Assembly: GCA_019347575.1 (NCBI GenBank)
Contig: JAHWKY010000008.1
Location: 1-64,000, forward strand
Reading direction: 5' to 3'
Origin: Actinomycetota bacterium
GTDB taxonomy: Bacteria; Actinomycetota; Nitriliruptoria; Nitriliruptorales; Nitriliruptoraceae
Length of the DNA: 64,000 bases
Made by a program: the position numbers and the translations under genes. The notes beneath the pieces are model-generated. The model ran no database searches, had not been told where the DNA came from, and saw only the letters and a program-made list of their open reading frames with translations. Shown in pieces: positions 28,335-37,248 of the stretch; the stretch's first letter is position 1; every line of letters begins with the position of its first letter.

Positions 28335-30919
28335 GCGAGCACGAGCCCTCGGGCAGCGGGGCGGCAACACCGCACGCGGGCCGATCGCCGTCGGGGGCCC
28401 GGACCCCCACGATCGAGGAGCCACGGACCCACGAGGAGCTCGACCGGCTGTGGGCCGACCCCCCCGGCTTGTGGGGACAGCTCAAGGCGGTTCAGAACGA
28501 CAACATCGGCGTGCGGCTGATGCTGACCGGCTTCTTCTTCCTGCTGCTGGGTGGCAGCTTCGACTCGCTGCTCATGCGCGCTCAGCTCGCGTTCCCGGAG
28601 AGCGATCTGCTGGGCGCGCAGCTGTACAACGAGCTGTTCACCAACCACGGCTCGGTGACGATGTTCCTCGTCATCTTGCCCATCTTCGAGGGCTTCGCGA
28701 TCCTGCTGCTGCCGATCATGCTCGGCACCCGCGAGATGCCGTTCCCGCGCCTCGGGGCGTTCGCGTACTGGACGTTCCTGTTCGGGGGCCTGCTGTACTA
28801 CAGCAGCACACTGTTCCAGCTCGTCCCCGACGCCGGCTGGTTCGCCTACGTCCCGTTGAGCGGACCCGAGTTCTCACCCGACCTTGCGATCGACTTCTGG
28901 GTGCTGGGCCTGGGCGTGGCCGAGGTCGGAGCGATCGCCGCTGCGGTCGAGATCATCATCGGCGTGTGCAAGATGCGGGCCCCGGGGATGACCATCACCC
29001 GCGTCCCGCTGTTCGCGTGGGCGATGCTGATCACCTCGTTCATGATCCTGTTCGCGTTCACGCCGCTGATCATCGGCAGCCTGCTGCTCGAGCTCGAGCG
29101 CGGCTTCGGTGCACGGTTCTTCGACATCAGCCGGGGCGGCAGCTCGCTGCTGTGGCAGCACCTGTTCTGGATCTTCGGACACCCCGAGGTCTACATCCAG
29201 TTCCTGCCCGCGACCGGCATCGTGTCGATGATCGTGCCCACCTTCACCCGGCACCGCATGGTCGGCTACGGCTGGATCGTCGGCGCCATGGTGGGGATCG
29301 GGTTCCTGTCGTTCGGGCTGTGGGCCCACCACATGTTCGCCACCGGCCTGTCGCCACTGGTTCTGAGCTTCTTCGCAGCGGCGAGCATGGCCATCGCCAT
29401 CCCGGCCGGGGTGCAGATCTTCGCTTGGCTCGCCACGATCTGGTCGGGGCGGGTGGTGTGGAAGACGCCGTTCCTGTTCGTCGTCGGGTTCCTGGTGATC
29501 TTCGTCATCGGAGGGATCACCGGCGTGATGACGGCGGCGGTGCCGTTCGACCTGCAGATCCACGACACCTACTTCGTGGTCGCTCACCTCCACTACGTGC
29601 TGATCGGCGGCGTCGCGTTCCCCATCTTCGCCGGCGTCTACTACTGGTGGCCCAAGTTCACCGGGAGGATGCTCAACGAGCGACTCGGACGCTGGAACTT
29701 CTGGCTGCTGTTCGTCGGCGTGAACGTCGCGTTCTGGCCCATGCACCGCCTCGGACTGATGGGGATGCCCCGGCGGGTCTACACCTACGAGGCCGGGCTG
29801 GGCTGGGACCTGCTCAACCTGATCTCGTCGATCGGGGTCCTGATCATCTTCGCCGGCATCGGCGTGTTCATCCTCAACCTCATCGTCAGCTGGCGCCACG
29901 GAGAGGAAGCCGGCCACAACCCCTGGGGCGCCGACAGCCTCGAGTGGGCGGTCGCGTCACCACCAGTCGAACACGGGTGGTCGATCGTGCCGCTGATCCG
30001 CAGCCGCCACCCGCTGTGGGACCAGTCGCAGCTCGAGCGCGGCGACCCCAAGCTGGAGCGGTTCGTGCGAGCGCTGGCCGAGTGGCCTCTGCGCTGGCGC
30101 GCTGCCGTGGTGGTCGGTACCGCCGACGCCCGACCCCAGGAGGTCTTCCGCGTCGCCGACCCCTCGATCTGGCCCTTCTTCGCCGGTGGCGGTGTGGTGC
30201 TGATCTTCCTCGCCGAACTCGCCAAGCTGCGGTGGGGAGCGCTGGTCGGGGCGCTCGTCGTCGTGGTCGCCGCGATCGGCTGGAACTGGCCCCGCGAGGC
30301 GCCCATGTCGCCGGAGGAGGAGGCCGAGTTCGAGGAGGAGCACAACGTCGCGGTGAACGCGGGTGGGAGCGTCATCATCGCGCGGTGGGGCGTGGGATTG
30401 GCCATCCTGTTCGTCGCGATCGCGTTCTCTGCGCTGCTGCTGAGCTACTTCTACCTGCGGCTCGAGAACCCCGCCTGGCCCCCGTTGGGGGTACCCGACC
30501 CTGGGCTGCTGTGGACGGGAACCGCCGGTGCGCTGCTCCTCGCGAGCGGTGTCGCCGTCCACCGCGCCGTGAGTGCGATCGCGCGCGGGCAACGACGACC
30601 GTTCCTCGTCGGCCTCGGGGCGACGCTGCTCCTCGGTGTCGCCGGTACCGCGGTCCAGCTGATCGAGGTCGCCCGGTGGGGTGTGGGGCTGCAGGACCAC
30701 GCCTACGGCTCCATCGTCCTCACCCTCGCCGGGTTCATCATCACGGGCTTCGGCGCCGCCACGATCATGGTGCTCGCGACCCTGTACTGGTCGGTGCGCG
30801 GCATCTACAGCGAGCAGCGCTACGCCCCGCTCATCAACGTCTCGCGGTTCTGGACCGCGATGGTCGCGATCTGGCTGGTCGGCTTCGGCACGCTCGCTCT
30901 GGGACCCCAGCTCGTATGA
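28331..30919 (+). CDS. ctaD: cytochrome c oxidase subunits I and III fused (operon 1)
   Basis: An 862-residue fusion. Residues about 60-590 are subunit I: low-spin haem His in FTNHGSVTMF, the His-Tyr site in FGHPEVYI, CuB histidines in LWAHHMF, and HDTYFVVAHLHYV. Residues about 650-862 are a short subunit III. Residues that line the proton channels in classical A1 oxidases differ: GTREMPFPRLG replaces the D-channel GxxDxxFPRxN, and PAGVQIFAW replaces PTGxKxFxW, so the K-channel Thr and Lys are Ala and Gln. I/III fusions are known in caa3 oxidases. Proton pumping may differ from the second oxidase. Confidence 0.93.
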   Translation: MSEHEPSGSGAATPHAGRSPSGARTPTIEEPRTHEELDRLWADPPGLWGQLKAVQNDNIGVRLMLTGFFFLLLGGSFDSLLMRAQLAFPESDLLGAQLYNELFTNHGSVTMFLVILPIFEGFAILLLPIMLGTREMPFPRLGAFAYWTFLFGGLLYYSSTLFQLVPDAGWFAYVPLSGPEFSPDLAIDFWVLGLGVAEVGAIAAAVEIIIGVCKMRAPGMTITRVPLFAWAMLITSFMILFAFTPLIIGSLLLELERGFGARFFDISRGGSSLLWQHLFWIFGHPEVYIQFLPATGIVSMIVPTFTRHRMVGYGWIVGAMVGIGFLSFGLWAHHMFATGLSPLVLSFFAAASMAIAIPAGVQIFAWLATIWSGRVVWKTPFLFVVGFLVIFVIGGITGVMTAAVPFDLQIHDTYFVVAHLHYVLIGGVAFPIFAGVYYWWPKFTGRMLNERLGRWNFWLLFVGVNVAFWPMHRLGLMGMPRRVYTYEAGLGWDLLNLISSIGVLIIFAGIGVFILNLIVSWRHGEEAGHNPWGADSLEWAVASPPVEHGWSIVPLIRSRHPLWDQSQLERGDPKLERFVRALAEWPLRWRAAVVVGTADARPQEVFRVADPSIWPFFAGGGVVLIFLAELAKLRWGALVGALVVVVAAIGWNWPREAPMSPEEEAEFEEEHNVAVNAGGSVIIARWGVGLAILFVAIAFSALLLSYFYLRLENPAWPPLGVPDPGLLWTGTAGALLLASGVAVHRAVSAIARGQRRPFLVGLGATLLLGVAGTAVQLIEVARWGVGLQDHAYGSIVLTLAGFIITGFGAATIMVLATLYWSVRGIYSEQRYAPLINVSRFWTAMVAIWLVGFGTLALGPQLV

Positions 30920-31410
30920 GTGCGGAGGAGCGACCTGTGGACGATCCGGCCGAGGCCGACGGGGCGCGCTCGCCGTCGCACGGGACACCCGCGCCGGTCG
31001 AGATCGCCACCGACATCCGCCAGCGCAGCATCTGGGCCATCTTCCTGCTCGGCCCGGTCACGTGGTTCGCCCACTTCATGGTCGTCTACCTCGTCGCCGA
31101 GGCCGGCTGCACGGGCGACGGTCCGGGCCTGACCGTCTTCGATCCGCCGGTGCCCGTAGCCCTGACGCTGATCGCGACGGTCCCCGCTGTGACGGTGTGC
31201 GCGGCCGGCGCGGTGTGGGGGTTCCGCCGCTGGCGCCTCGGGCTGCGCGCACTCGAGGCCGGGCCCGACGAGGCGGAGGAGCTGCCCGACGGACTCGCGG
31301 CCGGCCGGGGTCCTCCTGGCCTGGCGTTCGTCGGGTTCCTGCTCAGCACCTTCTTCCTCGTGGCGGTGCTGTACACCGCCGCCCCCGCGACCATCCTCGG
31401 ACCATGCTGA
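30916..31410 (+). CDS. small membrane protein of oxidase operon 1
   Basis: A 164-residue protein with a charged 40-residue N terminus and three predicted membrane helices (IWAIFLLGPVTWFAHFMVVY, a second near residues 75-100, a third near 140-160). It starts within the stop of the fused oxidase gene (ATGA) and overlaps ctaG by seven bases, so it is made with the oxidase. It may play the part of subunit IV or an assembly factor; no named family is recognised. Confidence 0.75.
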   Translation: MSAEERPVDDPAEADGARSPSHGTPAPVEIATDIRQRSIWAIFLLGPVTWFAHFMVVYLVAEAGCTGDGPGLTVFDPPVPVALTLIATVPAVTVCAAGAVWGFRRWRLGLRALEAGPDEAEELPDGLAAGRGPPGLAFVGFLLSTFFLVAVLYTAAPATILGPC

Positions 31411-32261
31411 TGGTGACGCTCGCCCACGCTGGCAGACCCGTCGCGCCCCACGACGTGTGGTCGTCGTGGAACCTCGACCCGCTGCTCGTGCTACTGCTCG
31501 TCGGGGCGCTGTGGCTGCACCGGCGTGGCCGGGCGCAGGGACCACGACCGCAGGACGTGTGGCGGCATCGCGCGTTCGTGGGCGCCATCGCCGTCCTCGC
31601 CGTGGCGCTGCTGTCGCCGCTCGAGGTGACGTCCGGGGCCCTGGCGTCCGCGCACATGGTCCAGCACGTCCTGCTCGTGCTGGTGGCGGCGCCCCTGCTC
31701 GCGGTCAGCGCCCCGGCCAGCACCCTGCTGCGCGGGATGCCGCTGCGGGTGCGACGGGCCAGCGGGCTGATCCGTCACGGTCTGGGTGAGCAGCGGTCCG
31801 CGTGGCTGCGCTTGCCGACCCACCCGGTGACGGTGCTGGTGCTCCACGTCGGTGTGCTGTGGTTCTGGCACAGTGCGGCGGCCTACGACGCCGCGCTCGG
31901 CAACGAGGCCATCCACGCGGCCGAGCACACCAGCTTCCTCGTGACCGCCCTGCTCTTCTGGCGGGTGGTGGTCGGGCCCCGGACCGCAGCGCGCGTCCCC
32001 GGTGGTCTCGGCGTGCTACTGGTCTTCGGGGCGGCGATGGCCAGCGTCATGCTGTCGCTGCTGCTGACCTTCGCCCCGACCCCGTGGTACCGGGGGTACA
32101 CGGGCACCACCGCGGCCTGGGGGCTGGACCAACTCGCCGACCAGCAGCTCGCGGGCGTGCTGATGTGGGTACCGGCCGGAGCGATCCACGTCGGGATCGC
32201 CTTGGCTCTGTTCGCGGCGTGGCTGCGGGGCTCCCCCGGCGAGTCCTACGCATCGAGGTAG
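31404..32261 (+). CDS. ctaG: CtaG (Caa3-type) cytochrome oxidase assembly protein
   Basis: The 285-residue protein has about seven membrane helices and the landmarks of the CtaG_caa3 family: SAHMVQHVLLVLVAAPLLAVSAP, HVGVLWFWHSAAAYDAAL, HAAEHTSFLVTALLFW and DQLADQQLAGVLMWVPAG. This family is required for making active caa3 oxidase and is distinct from the Cox11-type CtaG. It overlaps the preceding gene by seven bases and ends operon 1; an inverted repeat covers its stop codon. Confidence 0.92.
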   Translation: MLMVTLAHAGRPVAPHDVWSSWNLDPLLVLLLVGALWLHRRGRAQGPRPQDVWRHRAFVGAIAVLAVALLSPLEVTSGALASAHMVQHVLLVLVAAPLLAVSAPASTLLRGMPLRVRRASGLIRHGLGEQRSAWLRLPTHPVTVLVLHVGVLWFWHSAAAYDAALGNEAIHAAEHTSFLVTALLFWRVVVGPRTAARVPGGLGVLLVFGAAMASVMLSLLLTFAPTPWYRGYTGTTAAWGLDQLADQQLAGVLMWVPAGAIHVGIALALFAAWLRGSPGESYASR

Positions 32262-32296
32262 GCGGAAGTTGACCTGTGAGGTCAAGAACCGCCTAC
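32258..32296. terminator. bidirectional inverted repeat between ctaG and fabI
   Basis: The arms GTAGGCGG-AAG-TTGACC and GGTCAA-GAA-CCGCCTAC pair around a five-base loop with a symmetric internal bulge. It begins at the ctaG stop codon and ends 10 bases before the fabI stop, so it can end both operons. Confidence 0.65.
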
Positions 32297-32306
32297 ACGG
32301 ATGCGG

Positions 32307-33107
32307 TCACGCCCCGAGCGCGTGGACGCCGCCGTCGACGTGGACGATCTCGCCGGTGACCGCGATCGACCAGTCGCTGAGCAGCGCGCACACGGTGCGG
32401 GCGACCGGCTCGGGGTCGCGCGCATCCCAGCCCAGCGGGGCGCGGTCGGCCCAGACGTCCTCGAAGCCGCCGAAGCCCTCGATGCTGCGGGCAGCGACCG
32501 TGTGCAGGGGACCGGCGGCGACGAGGTTCACGCGCACGCCCCGTGGCCCCAGGTCACGGGCGAGGTAGCGGGCGGTGGACTCGAGCCCGGCCTTGGCGAC
32601 GCCCATCCAGTCGTAGCCCGGCCACGCCACCGACGCGTCGAAGTCGAGGCCGACCATCGCCGACCGCCCAGTGCTCCCGGCGCCCGTCCCACGCCTGGCC
32701 GCCGCCTCCATCAAGGGCGCGAGCGCCCGGCCGAGTGCCGCCAGCGAGTACGTCGAGACGTGGAAGGCGGTGGCGACGTCCTCCCACGGGGCGTCGAGGA
32801 AGCCGCCCCCGAGGCACGACGGCGGGGCGAACGCGACCGCGTGGACCACGCCGTCGACGGCACCCCAGCGCTCGTCGAGCTGCTTGGCCACCTGGGCGAG
32901 GTCGACCTCGGAGGTGACGTCGAGCTCGAGCACGTCGGGCGTGCTCGGCAGGCGCCTCGCGGTCGTCTCGGTCAGGCGACGGGCACGACCGAAGCTGGTG
33001 AGCACGACCTCGGCGCCCTGCTCCTGTGCGAGTCGGGCGACGTGGAACGCGATCGAGCGCGGGTCGAGCACGCCGGTCACGAGCAGGCGCTTCCCATCGA
33101 GCAGCAT
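32307..33107 (-). CDS. fabI: enoyl-[acyl-carrier-protein] reductase (FabI/InhA type)
   Basis: The 266-residue SDR protein catalyses the last step of each FAS-II cycle with NADH. It has the FabI nucleotide site (KRLLVTGVLDPRSIAFHVARL), the catalytic YDWMGVAKAG (Tyr-x6-Lys), and the PLHTVAARSI substrate loop, close to mycobacterial InhA (RTLAAMSAI region). ATG at 33107 follows GGAGGAAG. It is the last gene of the long lipid operon, 11 bases after acpS. Confidence 0.93.
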   Translation of the reverse strand: MLLDGKRLLVTGVLDPRSIAFHVARLAQEQGAEVVLTSFGRARRLTETTARRLPSTPDVLELDVTSEVDLAQVAKQLDERWGAVDGVVHAVAFAPPSCLGGGFLDAPWEDVATAFHVSTYSLAALGRALAPLMEAAARRGTGAGSTGRSAMVGLDFDASVAWPGYDWMGVAKAGLESTARYLARDLGPRGVRVNLVAAGPLHTVAARSIEGFGGFEDVWADRAPLGWDARDPEPVARTVCALLSDWSIAVTGEIVHVDGGVHALGA

Positions 33108-33118
33108 GCTTCCTCCGT

Positions 33119-33490
33119 TCACGTGGCGGCGTCGCCAAGGGTCGCGTTTTCGGCGACGAAGGCGATGGCGACACCGCCGTCGTGACTGAGCGACAGCGCG
33201 AGCAGCGAGGGCTCGCCGCGCACGTACAGCACCGGAGCGCCATCGGGAGCGCTGCGGACCTCGACCTGCTGCCAGCCGAGCTGCAGGTCCCCCAGCGCCT
33301 TGCGGGTCGCCTCCTTGGCCGCGAAGCGAGCGGCGAGGCGCGCGACCTCGGTCGCCGACCCGTCGAGGACGTCGCCGCGGCGCGCGTCCGCAAGCTCGGT
33401 GGGCGTGAAGATCCGGTCGCGGAAGCCGACCTGACGCGCCAGCACTCCAGCGAGGCGCTCGACCTGCACGATGTCCACCCCCACCCGCAT
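33119..33490 (-). CDS. acpS: holo-ACP synthase
   Basis: A 123-residue AcpS: VGVDIVQVERLAGVL at the N terminus carries the Mg-binding Asp, and RFAAKEATRKALGD is the second family motif with the catalytic Glu/Lys. It transfers 4'-phosphopantetheine from CoA to the acyl carrier protein encoded upstream in the same operon. The ATG overlaps the stop of the acyltransferase gene (TGATG). Confidence 0.94.
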   Translation of the reverse strand: MRVGVDIVQVERLAGVLARQVGFRDRIFTPTELADARRGDVLDGSATEVARLAARFAAKEATRKALGDLQLGWQQVEVRSAPDGAPVLYVRGEPSLLALSLSHDGGVAIAFVAENATLGDAAT

Positions 33491-34155
33491 CAGCTGCTCC
33501 TCGCGAGCATCCGGTCGGCGCGTGGTGCGCCGCTGAGCTCGACCAGGGCGTCGTGGAGCGCACTCGCGAACTCTCGCCGGGCGGCGGGCGTGTCGTCCGG
33601 AGGCAGTAGCGGGGCGCCGTAGCGGACCGACACCGCGCCCCGCCGGGGGCGGGGCGCTCGCCCCACCGGCCACACAGCGGCGCTGCCCGACAGCCCGACC
33701 GGGACGACAGCACAGCCGGTCGCGGCGGCGAGGCGCGCCACCCCGCTACGCGGCCGGTGGACGCGACCATCCCGGCTGCGGCCCCCCTCGGGGTAGACGA
33801 CCACGGCGCAGCCACGTCCCAGCAGCGCCGCGACTTGGTCCATCGCCGCGGCGTCGCCCTCGTCGCGTCGGACCGGGATCAACCCGAGGCGCGGCAGCGC
33901 CCGCCCCAGCACCGGCACGCGCGTGAGGTAGTCGGCGCCGAGGAAGTGCAGCGCTCGCCGGCTGGTAGCCCCGATGGCGATGGAGTCGAGGTGCGAGGTG
34001 TGGTTGGCCGCGATGAGCACCCCGCCGGTCAGCGGCAGGTACCCGGCGCCCCGCACCTCGAGCCGTAGCCACGACCGCACAACCGGGCCAGCGCTGCGAC
34101 GTACCCACGACGGGGCGGCAGAGACGGCGGCGGAGGTCATCGGCAGCGCGCTCAC
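33490..34155 (-). CDS. PlsC-type 1-acyl-glycerol-3-phosphate acyltransferase family protein
   Basis: The 221-residue protein has the acyltransferase motifs NHTSHLD (His-x4-Asp, catalytic), GLIPVRRDEGD and VVYPEGGRSRDG. The family moves acyl chains from acyl-ACP or acyl-CoA to lysophosphatidate or related lipids at the inner membrane face. GTG at 34155 is chosen for its GTGA overlap with the preceding stop; ATG at 34140 is the alternative. Its place in the FAS-II operon ties phospholipid assembly to acyl-chain supply. Confidence 0.88.
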   Translation of the reverse strand: MSALPMTSAAVSAAPSWVRRSAGPVVRSWLRLEVRGAGYLPLTGGVLIAANHTSHLDSIAIGATSRRALHFLGADYLTRVPVLGRALPRLGLIPVRRDEGDAAAMDQVAALLGRGCAVVVYPEGGRSRDGRVHRPRSGVARLAAATGCAVVPVGLSGSAAVWPVGRAPRPRRGAVSVRYGAPLLPPDDTPAARREFASALHDALVELSGAPRADRMLARSS

Positions 34156-35636
34156 TGCGGCAGGTTGTCGTGGACGAAGCCCGGGACACGCGCCCCGCGC
34201 AACGACGCGAGCAGCGAGGACAGCACGCGCCGGGTGTCGGACGGGGCGATGATCTCGTCGACGCTGCCCCGCCGCGCGGCCAACGTGACGCCCATCGCGT
34301 CCTCGCGGTAGCGCTGCACGAGGTCGTCGCGGACGTCCGGTTCGGCCTCGAGGTCGCGGCGGAAGATCACGTCGACGGCACCCTCGGCACCCATCACGGC
34401 CAGCTCCGCGCCGGGCCACGCGACGACCGCGTCGGCGCCGAGCGAGCGCGAGTTCATGACGATGTACGCGCCGCCGAAGGCCTTGCGCAGCACGACCGTG
34501 ACCCGCGGGACCGTGGCGGAGGCGAACGCGTGCAGCAGCTTGGCGCCCTTGCGGATCACCCCGCCGGACTCCTGCGCCGTTCCGGGGAGGAACCCGGGGA
34601 CGTCGACGAGCACGACCAGGGGGATGCCGAAGGCGTCGCAGAAGCGCACGAAGCGGGCGCCCTTCTCGCTGGCGCTGAGGTCGAGTACGCCGGCGAGCCA
34701 GCGAGCCTGGTTGGCGACCACGCCGACGGTCTCGCCGTCGATGCGGGCGAACCCGGTGACGAGGTTGCGCGCCCAGTCCGGCTGGACCTCCAGGAGCCGT
34801 CCACCGTCGGCGATGCCGCGGACCACGTCGCGGACGTCGTAGGGCTCGCGCCCGTCCGCGGGGACGACGCCGTCGAGGTCGACGTCAACGGGAGCCAGTG
34901 ACGGGGTGACCGGCGGGCGCTCCGACGACGACGAGGGGAGGTAGGCGAGCAGGTCGCGGACGAGCTCGAACGCCGCGGCATCGTCGGGGACGATGAAGTG
35001 GGCGCAGCCGCTTCGGGTGGTGTGCAGCTCGGGCCCACCGAGGGTGCGGCTGTCGACGTCCTCGCCGGTGACCGCCTTCACGACGCGTGGTCCGGTGAGG
35101 AACATGTACGCCTCGTCGCTCATGACGACGAAGTCCATGAGCGCCGGCGAGTAGACCGCCCCGCCGGCGCAGGGCCCCAGCACGACCGCGACCTGGGGGA
35201 CACGTCCGGACGCGGCGACGTTGGCACGGAACACCTGCCCGTAGCCGTCGAGCGCGGCGACACCCTCCTGGATGCGCGCCCCGCCCGAGTCGTTGATGCC
35301 GACCACCGGGACACCACCGCGCGCGGCCGCGCTGATGGTGCGGGCGATCTTGTCGGCGTGGGCCTCGCCCAGCGAGCCGCCGAGGACGCGCCGGTCCTGC
35401 GCGTACAGCCCGACGGGACGACCGTCGATCGTGGCGTTGCCGGCGACGACGCCATCGCCGTCGGGGCGGCGGCGGTCGAGCCCGAACGTGATCGCTCGGT
35501 GCTGGCGCTGCGAGCCGAGCTCGATGAACGAGCCGACGTCCACGAACCGGTCGATGCGGCCGCGAGCGCTGTCCTCGGGTACGAACGACGCGCTATGGGC
35601 GGCCGGTGTCTCGGCGGTGGCGAGCGACTCACTCAC
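34152..35636 (-). CDS. acyl-CoA carboxylase carboxyltransferase (beta) subunit
   Basis: The 494-residue protein is of the acetyl/propionyl-CoA carboxyltransferase type (AccD5/PccB-like): GVVAGNATIDGRPVGLYAQDRRVLGGSLGEAH, INDSGGARIQEGV, and VDVPGFLPGTAQESGGVIRKGAKLL, then RKAFGGAYIVM in the second crotonase-fold half. It transfers CO2 from biotin to acyl-CoA, here probably to make malonyl-CoA for the operon. No biotin carboxylase lies nearby. GTG at 35636 follows AGGAGG. The neighbouring biotinyl-like protein lacks a biotinylation Lys, so the true carrier must be elsewhere. Confidence 0.93.
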   Translation of the reverse strand: MSESLATAETPAAHSASFVPEDSARGRIDRFVDVGSFIELGSQRQHRAITFGLDRRRPDGDGVVAGNATIDGRPVGLYAQDRRVLGGSLGEAHADKIARTISAAARGGVPVVGINDSGGARIQEGVAALDGYGQVFRANVAASGRVPQVAVVLGPCAGGAVYSPALMDFVVMSDEAYMFLTGPRVVKAVTGEDVDSRTLGGPELHTTRSGCAHFIVPDDAAAFELVRDLLAYLPSSSSERPPVTPSLAPVDVDLDGVVPADGREPYDVRDVVRGIADGGRLLEVQPDWARNLVTGFARIDGETVGVVANQARWLAGVLDLSASEKGARFVRFCDAFGIPLVVLVDVPGFLPGTAQESGGVIRKGAKLLHAFASATVPRVTVVLRKAFGGAYIVMNSRSLGADAVVAWPGAELAVMGAEGAVDVIFRRDLEAEPDVRDDLVQRYREDAMGVTLAARRGSVDEIIAPSDTRRVLSSLLASLRGARVPGFVHDNLPQ

Positions 35637-35657
35637 GTAGCGGTTCCTCCTGGGTCG

Positions 35658-36884
35658 TCAGACGGCGGTCAGGACGAGCACGGCGTTCTGGCCACCGAAG
35701 CCGAACGAGTTCGAGACGGCGACGGGCACTGACTGCTCGCGGGCGCTGTCGAGCACGATGTCGAGGTCCACCTCGGGGTCGGGGGAACGCAGGCCCGCCG
35801 TCGGCGGGACCAGGCCGTCGCGGATAGCGAGCGCGGTCAGCACCGCCTCGACCGCTCCGGCGGCCCCGAGGAGGTGACCGGTGACGCCCTTGGTGGAACT
35901 CACCGCGATGTGGTCGGTCGCGGTGCCGAACACGCTCCGGATCGCACGCGCCTCGGCGGCGTCGTTGAGCGGCGTCGAGGTGCCGTGAGCGTTGATGTGC
36001 ACGACGTCGTCGGCGCCGAGATCGGCGGCGGCCAGCGCGCGGCGCATGGCGAGCGCAGCGCCGGAGCCGTCCTCTGGCGGTGCGGTGGCGTGGTGGGCGT
36101 CCGCGGACGCGCCGACTCCCGCGACGCACGCGACCGGACGCGCCCCGCGGGCTCGTGCGTCCTCCTCGCGTTCGAGCACGACGATGCCGGCGCCCTCCCC
36201 CATCACGAAACCGTCACGCTCCACGTCGAACGGCCGCGACGCGGTGGTGGGGTCGGGGTTGCGGGACAGGGCACCCATCTGGTCGAAGGCCGCGACCGAC
36301 AGGGGCGTGATGCCGCCCTCGACGCCGCCGGCGACGGCGACGTCGGCGCTACCGGATCGCAGCAGGTCGCGCGCGACGTGAATGGCGGTGGCACCGCTGG
36401 CGCACGCGGTGTTCACGGTGAGGTTGGGGCCGCGCGCGCCGGTGCGGATCGAGATCGCCCCGGCGGCGGAGTTGGCCAGCATGCGCGGGATGAACAGCGG
36501 GCTCACCCGCCCCGGCCCCCGCTCGAGGAACCGGGCGCACTCCTGCTCCCAGGTCGCGGCGCCGCCGATGCCGCATCCGAGCACGACCGCGACGCGATCG
36601 GGATCGGGCAGCTCGCCGAGGCCCGCGTCCTTCAGCGCCTCGGCGGCTGCGATGAGCGCGAGGTGGGTGTAGCGGTCCATGCGCCGCCCCGCGCCCCGTC
36701 CGAGCTCGGCGTCGGGGTCGAACGCCGGGGCGCGGCACGACAGCGTCACACCGACCCCGGCCGCCGAGAGGGCGTCGTCGTGGGCCGCGGTCGACTTCCC
36801 GGCGATGATGGTCTCCCACGTGGCGTCGACCCCGCGGCCTGCGGGCGTGAGCAGCCCCAGTCCGGTGATGACGACGTGGGTCAT
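35658..36884 (-). CDS. fabF: beta-ketoacyl-ACP synthase II
   Basis: The 408-residue protein condenses malonyl-ACP with acyl-ACP. The Cys-His-His triad is visible in NTACASGATA, INAHGTSTPLND and KGVTGHLLGAAGA. ATG at 36884 (MTHVVITGLG) is the natural start; the preceding GGGGGGAGGT, its ribosome site, is supplied by a copy of a palindromic repeat. It lies between acpP and the carboxyltransferase gene. Confidence 0.95.
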   Translation of the reverse strand: MTHVVITGLGLLTPAGRGVDATWETIIAGKSTAAHDDALSAAGVGVTLSCRAPAFDPDAELGRGAGRRMDRYTHLALIAAAEALKDAGLGELPDPDRVAVVLGCGIGGAATWEQECARFLERGPGRVSPLFIPRMLANSAAGAISIRTGARGPNLTVNTACASGATAIHVARDLLRSGSADVAVAGGVEGGITPLSVAAFDQMGALSRNPDPTTASRPFDVERDGFVMGEGAGIVVLEREEDARARGARPVACVAGVGASADAHHATAPPEDGSGAALAMRRALAAADLGADDVVHINAHGTSTPLNDAAEARAIRSVFGTATDHIAVSSTKGVTGHLLGAAGAVEAVLTALAIRDGLVPPTAGLRSPDPEVDLDIVLDSAREQSVPVAVSNSFGFGGQNAVLVLTAV

Positions 36885-36931
36885 ACCTCCCCCCTCAGGG
36901 GGGAGGGGCCGGCGTTGCCGGCCTGGGGGGT
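36885..36931. repeat. GC-rich double-hairpin repeat (SD-donating family), copy 1
   Basis: The element consists of two palindromes: CCTCCCCCCT/AGGGGGGAGG and GGCCGGCGTTGCCGGCC, then TGGGGGGT. On the minus strand it ends in GGGGGGAGGT directly before the fabF ATG. Three more copies lie at 52038-52215 before prmA. Confidence 0.85.
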
Positions 36932-36943
36932 GGAGAGAGAACG

Positions 36944-37186
36944 TCACGCTACGGCTCCGGCCTGCGCGGCGGCCGCGTCCACGGCGTCGCCGACCGTCTC
37001 GATCGAGGCGAGCTGCTCGTCCTCGATGCGGATGCCGGTGCGCTCCTCGATGAGCAGGGTCAGCTCGACGAGGTCGAGCGAGTCGAGGTCGAGCGAGTAG
37101 AAGGTCGTGTCACGGGTGATCGTCTCCTCGGGGATGGCGAACGTCTCGGTGAGGATGGTCACGAACGTGTCGTACAGCTCCTGCAT
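36944..37186 (-). CDS. acpP: acyl carrier protein
   Basis: An 80-residue acidic four-helix protein with the phosphopantetheine attachment Ser in YSLDLDSLDLVELTLLIEE. It carries growing acyl chains for the Fab enzymes around it. ATG at 37186; the downstream gap to fabF is bridged by the palindromic repeat. Confidence 0.95.
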   Translation of the reverse strand: MQELYDTFVTILTETFAIPEETITRDTTFYSLDLDSLDLVELTLLIEERTGIRIEDEQLASIETVGDAVDAAAAQAGAVA

Positions 37187-37248
37187 GGGTCTCTCCCGGT
37201 TCGTTTGCGGTTCGTTCGCGGTCCGGCCGTCGTCGACCGGAGGTGTGA

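Noticed and set aside
28300-30915. Long open frame alternative to the fused oxidase gene
   Set aside because: It is an out-of-frame shadow rich in Arg/Ala/Pro without motifs; only its last part, from ATG 30916, is a gene.
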